This document shows, one piece after another, positions 34,077 to 46,529 of a stretch of 64,000 nucleotides of DNA (its first letter is position 1; each line of letters opens with the position of its first letter). The DNA is from Cyrtodaria siliqua (Eukaryota > Mollusca > Bivalvia > Adapedonta > Hiatellidae). The DNA is taken from the NCBI GenBank assembly GCA_037043455.1, contig JAWPHD010000086.1:248001-312000 (forward strand). The letters are read 5' to 3'. Below the pieces are notes generated by a model. The model ran no database searches, was not told where the DNA came from, and was given only the letters and a program-made list of their open reading frames with translations. The position numbers and the translations under genes were made by a program.

Positions 34077-36365
34077 CAAACTATGATTAAAATAGTTATT
34101 TTGGTTAATTTATAAAATTATCAGTAACATACGAGCAAAGTGTCCTTTTATCTGTCAATTTCTTAAAATTGCGGTAAAAAGTCGAGCTTTTAATTCAACA
34201 TCTATATTTTTATCTTAAAATAAAGCATATGATCATATTAAAATTATAAACACAGATTTAAACAATTATGATATGCATTTAGTGGAATTATTTGGTTTAA
34301 GGTAAAACTCCACGGCAACAGAAACATATAGGTTTAAAATTGGAAAATAGTGTACACCTTATTTAAAATGTAATTTAAGAAGAACCGCGTGAAATTGGAG
34401 ATTAGTTTTAAATGCATACGTTCTAAATGACAGTTTCACATCGTTAAACCACGCATGTTTTATGATAATCACTTCCGCTGAAAAATAACATCTTAAACAA
34501 AAGTGTTCAGTTATAAGTTGAACACCTCACTTAAAGTATCTTAATGATTAAACAAATGCAAGTTATGAAGAAAAACTAACGGTGAGAGTTTTAAAATATC
34601 AACATAGATTGTCCCTTTAAATTAAGAAGTGGAAAACAGTGACACCAAGTTAATTATTTTGAAATTACCTCCATTTCAGTTTGGTGAACATGTTGTTCAC
34701 CACTAAATACATGTACTCTTTCGATTCTGTTTTATTGGCAAGATCAATGATAATAAAATATATTATTAATATGGGTGCTTTCGTTTATTTTATCATGGTA
34801 TTTCGTCAGCTGGTAGTATGTTGGCTTTATTTTTTGTTAATTAAGTTAAATACTGAGACTGGAAGAGCTTTAGGCTCGATTAGCAATTCAGTTTACTTGA
34901 GAGAAAAAACGATAACGAAACATTCACTGGTAGTTTACACAACGATACATTCACTGTTCGTTTACTTATGTTTTAATTTTAAGTTGCAAGCCATTATAAA
35001 CATATACTGGGAATTTTATGAACAGACATTAGTTGAAATGTCACAACTCAGTTTTAAATTTTTACATTCAATACATGATTTAAACAGTAAACAACTATGC
35101 GATTATTAACTAAGCCAACAGACTGGCAGTGTATGTATTTGTTCATAAAGCAAGATAATTAAAGAAGAAATTTCTCTACTTGCTCTTCCAGGGAGTACAG
35201 AAAGTTACCGTCTTGATTTGAAATTACCTGTAATACCACACACTGGCACGTAGATATCTAATTATTTTATTTTTGGTATGATACTTTAGGTCATTTTCTA
35301 CACACGTAATGTTTTATATGACGGACGATTTCTGCGGTGGAGGTAGAAAAAAAATCGACAGTGTACACCCTTCTAGATTAATCACGGTGGCGAAACCTAT
35401 TGACTTTCCTAAGACGGGACCTATTATGTCGTGGCGTTGTCCGTCCGTTAAGGCTGTCTAACTCAAACAAATATTATCCAGTCATTATGAAACTGGGAAA
35501 TACTGTTTATAGGCATAATATCTAGGTCAAGTTCGGAAACCAGCCAGATCGTCGCGGTAATAACAGAGTTTAATTGACAATTTTGATGATGTCCTCCCAA
35601 TAACTTGACTATTTGTTTTTCAATCTTGATTAAACTAGGTCAAGTTCGAATACCAGTCCAATCACCATGGTAACAAAGGAGATCGTATTATGTCGCGGCA
35701 CTTACACTTACAATCACAGTTACAAACAATACAAAAATGATGCAAAGCGTTTAAACATAAAGTGAAACGAAGCAGTCTACTCAATTCAGTAAAAATACGC
35801 GTCCACTTGGTAAGTCTATGCTTGAAAGCTGTGATAAAACCTTCATCTGCATTGTAAAAAACAAACACTCAACGCAAAACATACCTCAACACGTGTGGCT
35901 AGCGGCAATATTGTTTACATAGCAACAGTGTACTATTATCTGTGCCGTTGCCTTCTGGCTAACATAATGTCAAGATTTTGAACATACCGAAGCGCCGTGA
36001 TACACACGAGGCGGGATGCCGAAGAATGACGGGATTGGACCAGCGTTCACGATTGCCAAAATGATTGCTTCCAATTTGGTCGTTTAATACATGATACCTT
36101 ACAGGTGCTTTTTTCCTTACATATATGCATTTATTGTACTATAATGTTCTCAAATAAATGTTTCTATATCATATTATGTCGTTTATTATACAAAAAATAA
36201 GCTGCATAAAGTCAAATGTTAATAAAAAGCGGGACGTACACGCTCCGTTTATTTCATTAAAATGAACGCTCCGTCTTTTAAACGTTATTTTCAGAGTAAT
36301 CATTATTTATATACAGCATTCAACTGTTTTAATAGTTAATTCATGCATATATGCACTTCTTGAAC
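34077..36365. other. AT-rich spacer, no recognised gene
   Basis: A 142-codon frame at 34681-35109 (+) begins in a small palindrome (GGTGAACATGTTGTTCACC) and looks like AT-rich chance. Near 35395-35660, copies of a CGTCCGTC/GGTCAAGTTCG-type repeat resemble those in the 40540-41300 array. Confidence 0.4.
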
Positions 36366-36369
36366 AGGC

Positions 36370-36465
36370 CTGCCAAATCTCCGGATAAAATCCGGATTCT
36401 CCGGATTGCTCAGTCGCTCTCCGGATCTCCGGATTTAAGTGTAAAATCTCCGGATATTTCATCAA
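36370..36465. repeat. TCCGGA-rich short repeat
   Basis: The palindromic core TCCGGA occurs seven to eight times in 95 bp with irregular spacing. Confidence 0.8.
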
Positions 36466-37101
36466 AACAAAATGTTCATGATTTAACAGCTATATTTTCA
36501 TAGTTTATCAGCTATTTCCCGAATTGGTCAAGTTACGCTCCCTAGTCAGAGGAGTATTTACAAGTGCCAAATAAACGGGGTCATCCGTGAAATGCACTGA
36601 CTGAATAAACAATTAACACCTAAGGGCATAATTAGTTCCGGCAGTGACATAACGACATGTGCAATAAAAGCAATATAGCTTTGACTTCTTTAATTGGTCA
36701 AGCGAACTGAAATCGCAAGTGTGAGGAACTAGCAACTCCTAGTGTGTGGTACCACTATAACAACTGCTGCTGTGTACGATGATTATAATGTGTATAAGTG
36801 TTATGAAGACTTTGTATTTATTAAGAACGCATCTGTTTAGAAAAGTAAGTGCACTTTCATAAAATTAAAAAAATAAATAAAAATATTGTGGTAGAAATTA
36901 GTTTTTCTAATCGAATTACTATGTGTAGCATCGCTAAATGTTAATATTCCGTTAAATGTTAAAACTTCCGCTAAATGTTAAAACATCTTACGCTAAATGT
37001 TAAAACTTGGTTTAAACATATTTTATTTCACATATTCTTACAACATAATATTTGTACACAATAGAAGAAAAAGGATGTTCATGGCATTTCGTAGGTTGTA
37101 C

Positions 37102-37336
37102 CAGGGTAAGTGTGAGGTTTGGTGCACCTAGAAGCGGTTTAAACCCCCAGTAGCCTTTGTTGCCACTGACCGTTCCAAGGCGGTAGCCGTATTGTCAACC
37201 CTTATGTGTTTGTGATGTCGTTTGTATTTTTTATTACTTTTGCTTTCTCTTTGTCTGTTTGCGTGTTTGTTTTTTTGTTTTGTGGTTGACTGTCGTCCTT
37301 GAATGCTGCTTTCCCTGTCCGATATTTTTATCTTTC
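37102..37336 (+). mobile_element. Penelope-like 3'-end fragment
   Basis: From AGGGTAAGTGTGAGGTTTGG through GGTTTAAACCCCCAG and AAGGCGGTAGCC to CCTGTCCGATATTTTTAT. It is inserted between blocks of the CGCTAAATGTTAAAAC subterminal repeats. Confidence 0.8.
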
Positions 37337-37551
37337 TAGAGATGTTACCGACAGAAGTAGGAACCAAATCAAATGTTAAAACTTCCGCTAAATGTTAAAA
37401 AATTCTAAACGCTTTAGTGGCATTCGTTAACCGCTAAATGTTAAAAGTCAACAAAGTTGTATGAAGTATGTACTGGTATGAACATTGCTGCTTTAATCGA
37501 CTCAGTTGCATGTTATAATGATACCATTACGAAAGAAACATTATTATAATG

Positions 37552-37800
37552 CTGAACTGGCTCCAAATATTCAACGTAGAACTGACTTTGATGTTAAACT
37601 CGGAACTGGCTCCGAAAGTTCAACGTCGAACTGGCTTTGAATGTTGAACTCAGAACTGGGTCCGAATGTTCAACGCCGAACTGGATTCGAATGTTGAACG
37701 CAGAACTGACTTCGAATGTTGAACGCAGATCTGACTTCGAATGCTGAACGCAGAATTGAGTCCTAATGTTGAACGCAGAATGAACGAAGAATGCAGAACG
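37552..37800. repeat. 24 bp minisatellite
   Basis: About ten imperfect copies of a unit like GTTGAACGCAGAACTGACTT plus CGAAT. Divisible by 3, so it yields spurious frames. Confidence 0.85.
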
Positions 37801-38044
37801 CAGAGCCAAAACTTCACGCGCATACAATGCGTTTCATTGTCAGGATCAGCTTCCTTCCTTGCATGTTTAAGACTATACATATATCACGTCACACAGATGA
37901 AGTGGGTTATGTTTATGTGGATTAAGTCGATATATATATCTATCTAACCAACATAATCATGATAATCCGGTGTCAAAATATATAGGGTACATCAGGGTCG
38001 TAGCAAGAGTCGTACAAACAACGAAGTAAAATAAATTGCCGGTG

Positions 38045-39712
38045 TAGCGGGTTTTGTTATGTGTAGTGGGTGAAGGGCTATGGTTTTGTTTGGTGTAGTG
38101 GGAGGAGGGCTATGGTTTTGTTAGGTGTAGTGGTTGGGTGAATGGCTATGGTTTTGTTAGGTGTAGTGGGTGAAGGGCTATGGTTTTGTAGGTTTAGTGG
38201 GCGAAGGACTGCTTTTTATAAGGTGTAATGGGTGAATAGCTATGGCTTTGTTATGTGTAGTGGGCGAAGAGCTATGGGTTTGTTAGGTGTAGTGGGCTAA
38301 GAGCTATGGTTTTGTTAGGTGTAGTGGGTGAAAGGCTATGATTTTGCTATGTGTAGTGGGCGAAGGTCTATGGTTTTGTTAGGTGTAGTGGGTAAAGGAC
38401 TATGATTTTTAGGTGTAATAGGTGAAGGGCTATGGTTTTGTTAGGTGTAGTTGACTAAGGGCTATGGGTTTGTTAGGTGTAGTGGGTGAAAGGCTATGGG
38501 TTTGTTATGTGTAGTGTGCGAAGGCCTATGGTTTGGTTAGTTTTAGTGGGGAATGGACTATGGTTTTGTTAGGTGTAATGGGTGAAGGACTATGATTTTG
38601 TTAGGTGTAGTGGTTTGGGGGGGGGGGGGGGGGGGGTGTGTGGCTATGGTTTTGTTAGGTGTATGTGTTTGTTATGTGTAGTGGGCGAAGGGCGGCTATG
38701 TTTTTATTAGGTGTAGTGAGCGAAGAGCTATGGTTTTGTTACAGTGTAGTGAACGAAGGGATATGGTTTTTTAGGTATAGTGGGAGAAGGGCTATGGTTT
38801 TGTTAGGTGTAGTGGGTGAAGGGCTATGGTTTTGTTATGTGTAGTGGGTGAAGGGCTATGGTTTTGTTAGGTGTAGTGGGTGAAGGGCTATTATTTTGTT
38901 AGGTGTAGTGGGTGAAGGGTTACGAGTTTAGTTCGGTTTATTGCGTGAATGGCTACGGTTTGGTTAGGATTCGTGGGTAGAGGGCTATTGGTTTTGGTTA
39001 TGTCTGTGGTTTTTTGTTAGGTGTGAAGGGCTATGGTTTTGTTAGGTGTAGTGGGAAATGGGCTATGTTTTTTGTTAGGTGTAGTGGGTGATGGGTTTCG
39101 GGTTTTGTTCGGTGTATTTGGTGAAGGGCTACGGGTTTGGTTAGGTGTCGTGGGGAATGGATTTCGGGTTTGGTTCGTGAGCAAGGGCTATGGGTTTGTT
39201 AGGTGTAGTGGGTGAAGGGCTTTGGTTTTGCTAGGTGCAGTGGGTGGAGGGCTATGGTTTTATTAGGTGTAGTGGGTGAAGGGTTACGGGTTTGGTTCGG
39301 TATATTGGGTGAAGGGCTACGGGTTTGGTTAGATGTCGTGGATAAAGGGCTCTAGGTTTGGTTAGATGTCTGTGGGTTTTGTTAGGTGTAGTAGGTGAAG
39401 GGCTATGGTTTTGTTATGTGTAGTGCGGAAAAGGCTATGTTTTTTGTTAGGTGTAGTGGGTGATGGGTTTCGGGTTTTGTTCGGTGTATTGGGTGAAGGG
39501 CTACGGGTTTGGTTACGTGTCATGGGGAATGGGATATGTTTTTTGTTAGGTGTAGTGGGTGATGGGTTTCGAGTTTGGTTCGGTGTATTGGGTGAAGGGC
39601 TATGGATTTGTAAGGTGTAATGGGTGAAGGGCTATGGGTTTTTGTTAGATGTAGTAGGCGAAGTTCTGCGGGTTTTCCTTAGGTGTAGTGGACGAAGGGC
39701 TATGGGTTGTCA
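38045..39712. repeat. 32 bp G-rich minisatellite
   Basis: About 50 imperfect copies of a 32 bp unit containing GTGTAGTGGGTGAAGGGCTA and TGGTTTTGTTAG. One unit contains a run of about 21 G (38616-38637). The plus strand is strikingly G/T-rich with GGG runs in each unit. Confidence 0.95.
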
Positions 39713-40308
39713 CCTTTAGTGTAGGTTGTTACCTTTAGTCCCAAAAGTGTTACCTTTAGTGCAGTTTGTTAAATTTAGTGCAGGATCAGCAAGAATCTGA
39801 TTTTTGAGAAATAGACATAGCTTTGTGAATTGTGTTGAGTACCCCGTGTTTCTCCATTTAAATCTCAGTTTATCCATACACTTCATGTAAACACCACATT
39901 TACTCCAACTAACTACATCAAATGTGAAGCCGATTACGAACAAAATAACTAGTTTAATTTATTCAAGATGGGTTTCTTCAATATATATAAATTCTTAAGA
40001 GTTTCTTGGGTGGTTAATTTTCAATTATGGTCTGTATATTTGTGCAGAGGGGAGAAATAGGTGTTACGTGGTAAAAATCACATCACTAACATGAACTTAT
40101 TTCGAGACGATCTGCATTTTGAAAAGAATGAATATTTTTTTAATTGCTCAACCGTAGGAAGAAGAAACCTGACAGAACTTTTAAACTGCGCTTATATATT
40201 CAAAACGATAAAACGCGATTATAATGACATTAACAGGGGCAGATACAGGATTTCAGATTACGGGAACGCAACTTTTAAATAACAACCAAATACAAACACG
40301 TTTTTTTC
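39713..40308. other. Spacer within the TIR element
   Basis: Four ACCTTTAGT/AAATTTAGT motifs lie at 39713-39780. A 73-codon frame (40061-40282) has no recognised features. Confidence 0.4.
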
Positions 40309-40494
40309 ACCTGGTTTAAGTCCCCAGCGGCCTTTTTTGCCACTGATCGTTCCAAGGCGGTAGCCTATTGTTAACCCTCTTGTGTTTGTGATGTCATATC
40401 TTGCCTTTTATTCATCTTTACAGTTGTTGTTTGTTTCTGTGTTTGTTTGTGTTTTACTGTCGTCCTTGAATGCTACTTTTCCTGTTCGATTTTT
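40309..40494 (+). mobile_element. Penelope-like 3'-end fragment
   Basis: CCAGCGGCCTTTTTTGCCACTGA, AAGGCGGTAGCC, then CCTGTTCGATTTTTAG at the end, directly abutting the next array. Confidence 0.75.
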
Positions 40495-40539
40495 AGCTCA
40501 CCAGCTCTTCGTCCGTCGTCTGTCGTATGTCGTCTGCCG

Positions 40540-41300
40540 TCAACATGTTGCTTGTTTACACGATAGAGGCCACATTGCTTGAGCAATCTTAACCAAGATT
40601 GCCCAGATTGTATATGACCATAATATCGTGGACGAGTTCGATAATGGGCAAGGTCGGACCAGTAACACCAGAGTTATGGCCCCTGTTTAGAAAAAAAACC
40701 CGCTGTTTTAGCTTGTTTACAAGATAAAGGCCACATTACTTAAGCAAGTTTAACCAAACTTGCATAGATTGTATATGACCATAAGATCTCGGACACGTAC
40801 AATAATGGACCAGATCGGACAGGCAATACCAGATTTATGGCCCCTGAATTAGCAAACAATGCATTTTTTAAATCTTGTTTACACGATAGAGGCCACATTT
40901 CTAAAGCAATCTCAACGAAGATTGCCCAGATTGTATATGACCATTAGATCTCGGATGAGTTCGATAATGGGCAAGATCGGACCAGTAACACTAGAGTTAT
41001 GGCCCCTGAATTAGGAAAAATGCTGTTTTAGCTTGTTTACACGATGGAGGCCACATTTAACCAAACTTTCATAGATTGTATATGACCATAGGATCTCGAA
41101 CACGTACGATAATGGGCAAGATCGGAGAAGTGATATCAGAGTTATGGCCCCTGAATTATCATTTTCTGAGTAATATTAACCAAACTTGCACAGACGAGTT
41201 GGATAATGGGCAAGATCGGACCAGTAACACCCGAGTTATGGTCCCTGAATAAATCACAAATGCAGTTTTTACATGTTGTTAACACGATACAGGCCACATT
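40540..41300. repeat. ~160 bp tandem array
   Basis: Units contain GCTTGTTTACACGATAGAGG, GATTGTATATGACCATA, GGGCAAGATCGGACCAGTAA and GTTATGGCCCCTGAATTA. The last motif recurs near 40675, 40832, 40996, 41140 and 41235. Confidence 0.88.
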
Positions 41301-42164
41301 TTCTTAGCAATTGTTAATCAAATAAAGTTACACATTTTTTTTTATAATTATTATTATGTATTGATTTTTCTATTTTGATTTGATTGTTTATTTTTATTTG
41401 TTTGTTTAGCTTTTTCTTTAGCTTTTTTTTTAAACGCCGTATTGTCTTTGGCGAAACTTAGCACATGTAGCTGGAAGCATTCGAATGATGTCTAGTTGTG
41501 CATATTGCGTTTTTTTTCCGGTTCGTTGATTTTTGACGGAGTTACGGCCCCTTTACATTTTTACTTTAAATTTCTTGTCGGCGCTACTTCCCCCTAAACG
41601 CCTAGTTGGATTTCGACGAAATTTGGCTCGAAGCATAAAGTATGATGTTTACTTGTGCAAATCGCTGTATATCAATGAAGTTAGTAATGACAGATGTATG
41701 GCACTTGATTTATTGAAAAATGCTATATTGCATTTTCCTTTGTAATGTTAAATCTGGTAGCTACTTCATTTTTTATCTGATCTTTACCAAATTTGTTTAG
41801 AATGTATATACCAATAAAAGCTTAAACAAGTTGCCTGATTCATTTCCATCCATATACTCCCGCACCCACCCCACCCATATTTTATATTATTTATTTAATA
41901 ACTTGGTTATTGTACTATATATATATATATTGCCTCAGAGTAATCACATGTAAAAAATATAAAAGCAATCAATCGGATTAATTCGATAGTAATGTTTTGT
42001 ATACACTATTTGACTATTTTAACGTAATATGGATTTAAATTGTTTTGCGTATATGTGGCCTGCATCCTCAACCTTCAGGTCAGTAGAAAATAGTAGAAGC
42101 CATTTGGTTAGTTGCACCATAAATTCGTATTAAATAGTATATAGCAAATGTTACGATGTGTAAA

Positions 42165-42288
42165 CTACGGTGTTCCGTTAGGGCCATCGTACCATCGCCA
42201 TCGTACCATCGCCATTACACTGTACAATCGCGCATCGACTTGTAAACGTCGATACGAGATTGTACAATTGGGTAACGGAACACCGTAG
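42165..42288. mobile_element. 124 bp foldback MITE
   Basis: Outer arms CTACGGTGTTCCGTTA / TAACGGAACACCGTAG and inner arms TGTACAATC / GATTGTACA enclose CATCGAC / GTCGAT. An insert with duplicated CATCGTACCATCGC sits in the left arm. Confidence 0.8.
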
Positions 42289-42341
42289 CAAACTGCCTGA
42301 TTCCGATCATCCCCGTTGTGTGTAGTATCGTGTAAATGTAA

Positions 42342-42581
42342 ATGTACGTAAATAATGAGACGGTAATAAACTATTCAATCAGCTATTTAGATGCGGCATT
42401 AATTAAAAATGAACAAGAAATATTAAATACAGTAATTAAGAATAGTTTGTCAATATATAGAGATACTAATGTGTCTTCACTAAACTCATGTTTACTAAAT
42501 GCCGTGTTTTATTTAAAAAGATATATAACGTATTCAAATAAGATGTCAAATGTTATGTCTATAGCTCGACTACTTCAATAA
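42342..42581 (+). other. 79-codon open frame, unrecognised
   Basis: An uninterrupted AT-rich frame with no recognised domain, no splice context and no relation to neighbours. Possibly chance. Confidence 0.2.
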
Positions 42582-43419
42582 TATGGAGTTTTTGTTCGCA
42601 ACCTGACCTTGGTATCCTCGCGTTAATAAAGCACGCTTATTTTACTGGGTGAGTTGGAGAGGGGAGTGACAATCGAATGGGAGGGGCGGGTAAAAGATTT
42701 TTCTCCTTTTATTTGCTTAAATTATGTCGAACTAAGTTAATATTGATGAGTATATCTGTAGCTGTATGACAAAAATCATATATACTAGACAAAATCGCTG
42801 CATACGTCGCATGTACAATGCCAACGGAGTGCAACAAACATCTGGGTATAAGGTAACAATGAGTAAGTCACTCAAGACAAATATTATTGATATTACGTCC
42901 CATGTACACTACATAGTACACAGACTAGTGTAAAAAATATAAAATGTATACAGAATACAAATCAAATGCATAAACAACAATATCCTTTAATGCAGACGTA
43001 AGTTATAGTCCAAAAACCAAACAGAGGGACGGAGAGACGTGGTGCAATCCTAGTGTTACCGGTCCACTATATCATGCATAGTTCTGCGATACATAAGAGA
43101 ACAATTCTGACTCTACTAACGTGAAAAAACACATAGATGAACCTTGGCAAATGTTAAATTTATCACTCAGCTTTAAAAACAAGAGGCACAAGAGGACCTG
43201 TTTCGCTCTACTGGCCGTATACATTTGCCAGAATTCAAGTGAAAACCCAGTATCCATGTCCTAAACAAGAGAGTCAAAATTGCCCTGAATCGTACATCTG
43301 ATGATCTTTTCAAAGATGAAAACATTGTCAAACAAGCATAAAATATGAAACAATTGTCAAACAAGCTTATACTTTCATAACCGAATGAGAACACACAGTT
43401 GATGGCCCATTAAGTGTAT

Positions 43420-44020
43420 ATGTGGTTATAGGGTGGATATGTCAACGGTGTCCAAGTTATGACCCAGGGGCTATTTACCCAGGGTTGGGGACAGATCCCC
43501 GGCCGATTCTGTTTGGAAGGCTGTAGCCATCTGTTTATGTCCAGTAAGTGTATGCATGGTTATGGAGTGGCGATCTCTACGGTGTCCAAGTTATGACCCA
43601 GGGGCTATGTCCCCAGGGGTAGGATGGACCACAGGACCAATGCTGGTTGGATGGTTCTAGCTGTCTGTTCGTCTATTAAGCGTATATACGGTTATAGGGT
43701 AGAGATGTCAACGGTTTCCAATTTATGACAGTATTTTCCCAGGGGTCGGGACAGACCCCGGGCCGATGATGGTTTGAAAGTTGTATACATACGTTCATGC
43801 TCAGTAAGTGTATATATGGTTATAGGGTTGGGGATCTCAACAGTTTTCAAGTTATGACCCAGGGAATATGTCCCCAGGGGTGGGAATAGATCCCACTATC
43901 ACTGATGGTTCGGTGGTTGTATCCATCTGTTCATGCCTATTAATTGTATATAGGTGCGATCTAAACGGTTTCCAAGTTATGACCCATGGGGCCTATGTCC
44001 TCCAGGGGTGAGAAGGACCT
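43420..44020. repeat. ~130 bp tandem array
   Basis: Five units with GTTATGACCCAGGGGCTAT, CCCAGGGGT and CATCTGTTCATG. They are diverged by 15-25% by eye. Confidence 0.85.
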
Positions 44021-44127
44021 TGGGTCGAAGCTGGTTGGATTCTTGTATCTGCTGTTCATGCTCAATGAGTGTAAAACTGTGGTTTCAGGAAGAAAGTGGT
44101 CCAACCATTATTCCAATATAAGTCTAT

Positions 44128-44400
44128 TTAACACATGTGACCCCTGGGGTGGGGCTTAATTTGACCACGTGGTCTCGGATTTGAACAAACTTGTAGAGGA
44201 CCGTACGCATATGGTAAATGCATACATATACACACGTCTACTATGGCTCTTGTAGTTTCAGAAAGAAGATTACATTTAAAGATTCTCCTATATAACTCTA
44301 CGCAAAACTGTGACCCCACGGGGCGGGGGCGGCGGGGCCTGATTTGACCCCGGGTCACCATTTGAACAATTTTGGTAGAGGACCATAAGCTAATGTAACA
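44128..44400. repeat. Two-copy ~185 bp direct repeat
   Basis: TGTGACCCC...GGGG, TGATTTGACC and TAGAGGACCATA recur about 185 bp apart. Similar in style to the preceding array but a different unit. Confidence 0.65.
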
Positions 44401-45091
44401 TGCAATATATGAGAACTCTATACCTTGTGATTTTGGAGAAGAATATGTTTAACTGTTTCCATATATCTCTTTTCCTATATCTCTTGGAAAACGTGCACAA
44501 TTTCCATATGCAAATTTTGGATCACCGGGGCAGAGCCTTTTTAATTTATGAAAACAAAACAAGATAAACTTGATAGGTCAGTAGTTAGCAATCAATTCCT
44601 AAAATATTTGTAGTGAAAATATATCTGGAGCGTTCAGAGAAGAATATGTTTTTAAGGTTTTGCCTATATTTACGACGGCGCCCTTTTTGAATCTCGGATC
44701 GCATCTTCTGTAAGGAGAATCCATGGAAATTATGATTAACGGACGCAAACCAATATTCCCACACCGGCAGTAGAGCTAATAATAAATCAGAAAAAAAATG
44801 TATTTACTGAGTCTGATCCAATGAAAAGTTTTAATATTTAGCGGAAATGTTTTAACATTATCGTAAGTAGATTTATAAAATTTAGCGCGGCGGTTTTAAC
44901 ATTTAGCAGAATTTTAACATTTAGCGGTGCTACACACTATGCTAATTTATTATTTTCTAATAACAATCAAAAATGGCATCAATTTGCATGAATTGCATAA
45001 ATAGTTTAAATTTGCGCTTTATAAGAAGTAGTGCTAAAATCAAGTTGCGCGACCGAAACTTTCATTAAAAAATGTTCTTTGTGCGCTTTAA

Positions 45092-45619
45092 AGGGACACT
45101 GTCCGTAACTTTTAGCTTATAAAACACACAATAATTATGTTCGCATACATTACACACTAAACATTATTGAATATTTACTAATTAAAAGCAAGATTGTTTG
45201 ACGAAATTCAATCGCGGTACAAAAAAAAGAGTAAATCCGCTTCATGCGTTTGAACTCGCAGCCTAAACTAAAATTACACTCGCAGTAATAATAGTGTGCG
45301 TGAGGATAAAGTGGTCGCAACGCTCCCGACTGAGTTAAGCGTGCTATACATATTGCACAACACATACTATGGTGAAATACATACTATTGTGAAAACCTAA
45401 TGCGCTAATGGCAGTCACGTGATCGCAGAAAAGGTAAATATTGTGGGTCCCACTTTATTTACATATAATAATTAAAACTTCCTTTTTTTCAAACTCACGA
45501 ATGTATTCCTACATACTTATTAGGGTCTATCCTCATGTTTTCATGTATACATTTCACTGAATAAAAGTCAGACAGTTATTTGGTTATGCTCAATATGCTT
45601 ACTTACGGACAGTGTCCCT
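45092..45619. mobile_element. TTAA-type MITE (piggyBac or Kolobok-like)
   Basis: A 17 bp perfect terminal inverted repeat, AGGGACACTGTCCGTAA, flanked by TTAA on both sides (45088-45091 and 45620-45623). 528 bp, no transposase. TTAA target duplication is known for piggyBac and Kolobok superfamilies; the ends alone do not decide. Confidence 0.82.
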
Positions 45620-45654
45620 TTAAATCTTAAATTTTAAAAATCTCAGTTTTTTTG

Positions 45655-45672
45655 TGCCAAAACGTTTTGGCA
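45655..45672. repeat. Perfect 18 bp palindrome
   Basis: TGCCAAAACGTTTTGGCA, immediately followed by GGCCTGC. A related CAGGCCTGCCAAA lies at 36366-36378. Confidence 0.9.
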
Positions 45673-45924
45673 GGCCTGCTTTAAAACATTTATTTTAATA
45701 TATTACCAATATCATATCAGGATGTTTGGAAATACTAGTGCGCTAATAGTTCTTTACAAAAATAAAAGTGCTGTCATTAATTACGTCTCCTTCCAGTGCA
45801 TGTTAGCAAATCTAAGCACAAATATATTCACCGGCTCTTCCAATTCCACTTTCGACGGGCGTATGTTCTGTCCAATGGACATACTTGTTAATCGTTTCAG
45901 TCAAGCAAAAAAATGTAAACAACA

Positions 45925-46268
45925 CGCTTGATTCAGATAAGTTTTTGCTTCATAACTTTCTTAATATTTAACGAAGTGTACTCAACTAAAACACAAGTAC
46001 CCCTCCAACGTGAGTTATATCCTCCGCCGCAAAGAATAAACCGATGAATCCAGTACTTCCGGAGATTAGCCCTCCGAAAGTGTCGGATTTTTAAAGAAAT
46101 CTATGACTGTGTACATTTTGGGAGGGCTAATCTTAGAAAGTACTGGATGAATACATGTTTTACCGTTTCCGGAGGAGAGAAGACCTCAGTTTGTACAGGT
46201 ATGTGCGCTTTAGGTGAACACACTTCTTTAAATGAAGTTATGAAGCAAAAACATACCTGAATCGAGCG
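45925..46268. mobile_element. 344 bp foldback element
   Basis: The outer arms CGCTTGATTCAG...TTTTTGCTTCATAAC and the inner arms TCCAGTACTTCCGGAGATTA / AGTACTGGAT form an almost full-length hairpin with several mismatches. Confidence 0.78.
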
Positions 46269-46529
46269 CTTTTTCGATATTTTGTTGCCGAGAACACGAT
46301 TAAAAAGTCACGTGGTTTCGCCACCGTGTTAAATATATCTCAGGGGAACTAACAATTCTTACTCGCACATTATTAGATCCGAATGTACGGACGGATAGAC
46401 CGACAGGGGTAGACCTATAGTATCCTCCGGTTTGAACTTGTATGGGACTAATAAAATACAGGTAACATGTTAATATATTCTTGGTGTTATAGCAAGGTTC
46501 TCGGCAGAGCCATTGTTTGACGTTCCAAA

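Larger units (their letters stand above)
36922..44936. mobile_element. 8.0 kb TIR-bounded non-autonomous DNA element
   Basis: The left end TGTGTAGCATCGCTAAATG... and the inverse of the right end agree at about 40 of 44 positions. Both ends carry repeated CGCTAAATGTTAAAAC motifs in opposite orientation: at 36932-37005 and 37370-37450 on the left, 44826-44930 on the right. CTA flanks both ends (36919-36921, 44937-44939), a possible 3 bp target duplication. The interior holds Penelope-like fragments, four tandem arrays and a small MITE but no recognisable transposase. Superfamily undetermined. Confidence 0.62.

Noticed and set aside
34681..35109. 142-codon open frame
   Set aside because: AT-rich, no recognisable domain, starts in a palindrome; consistent with chance.
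38616..38637. Biological meaning of the 21 G run itself
   Set aside because: Could be sequencing or assembly slippage inside a G-rich array; not interpretable from sequence alone.
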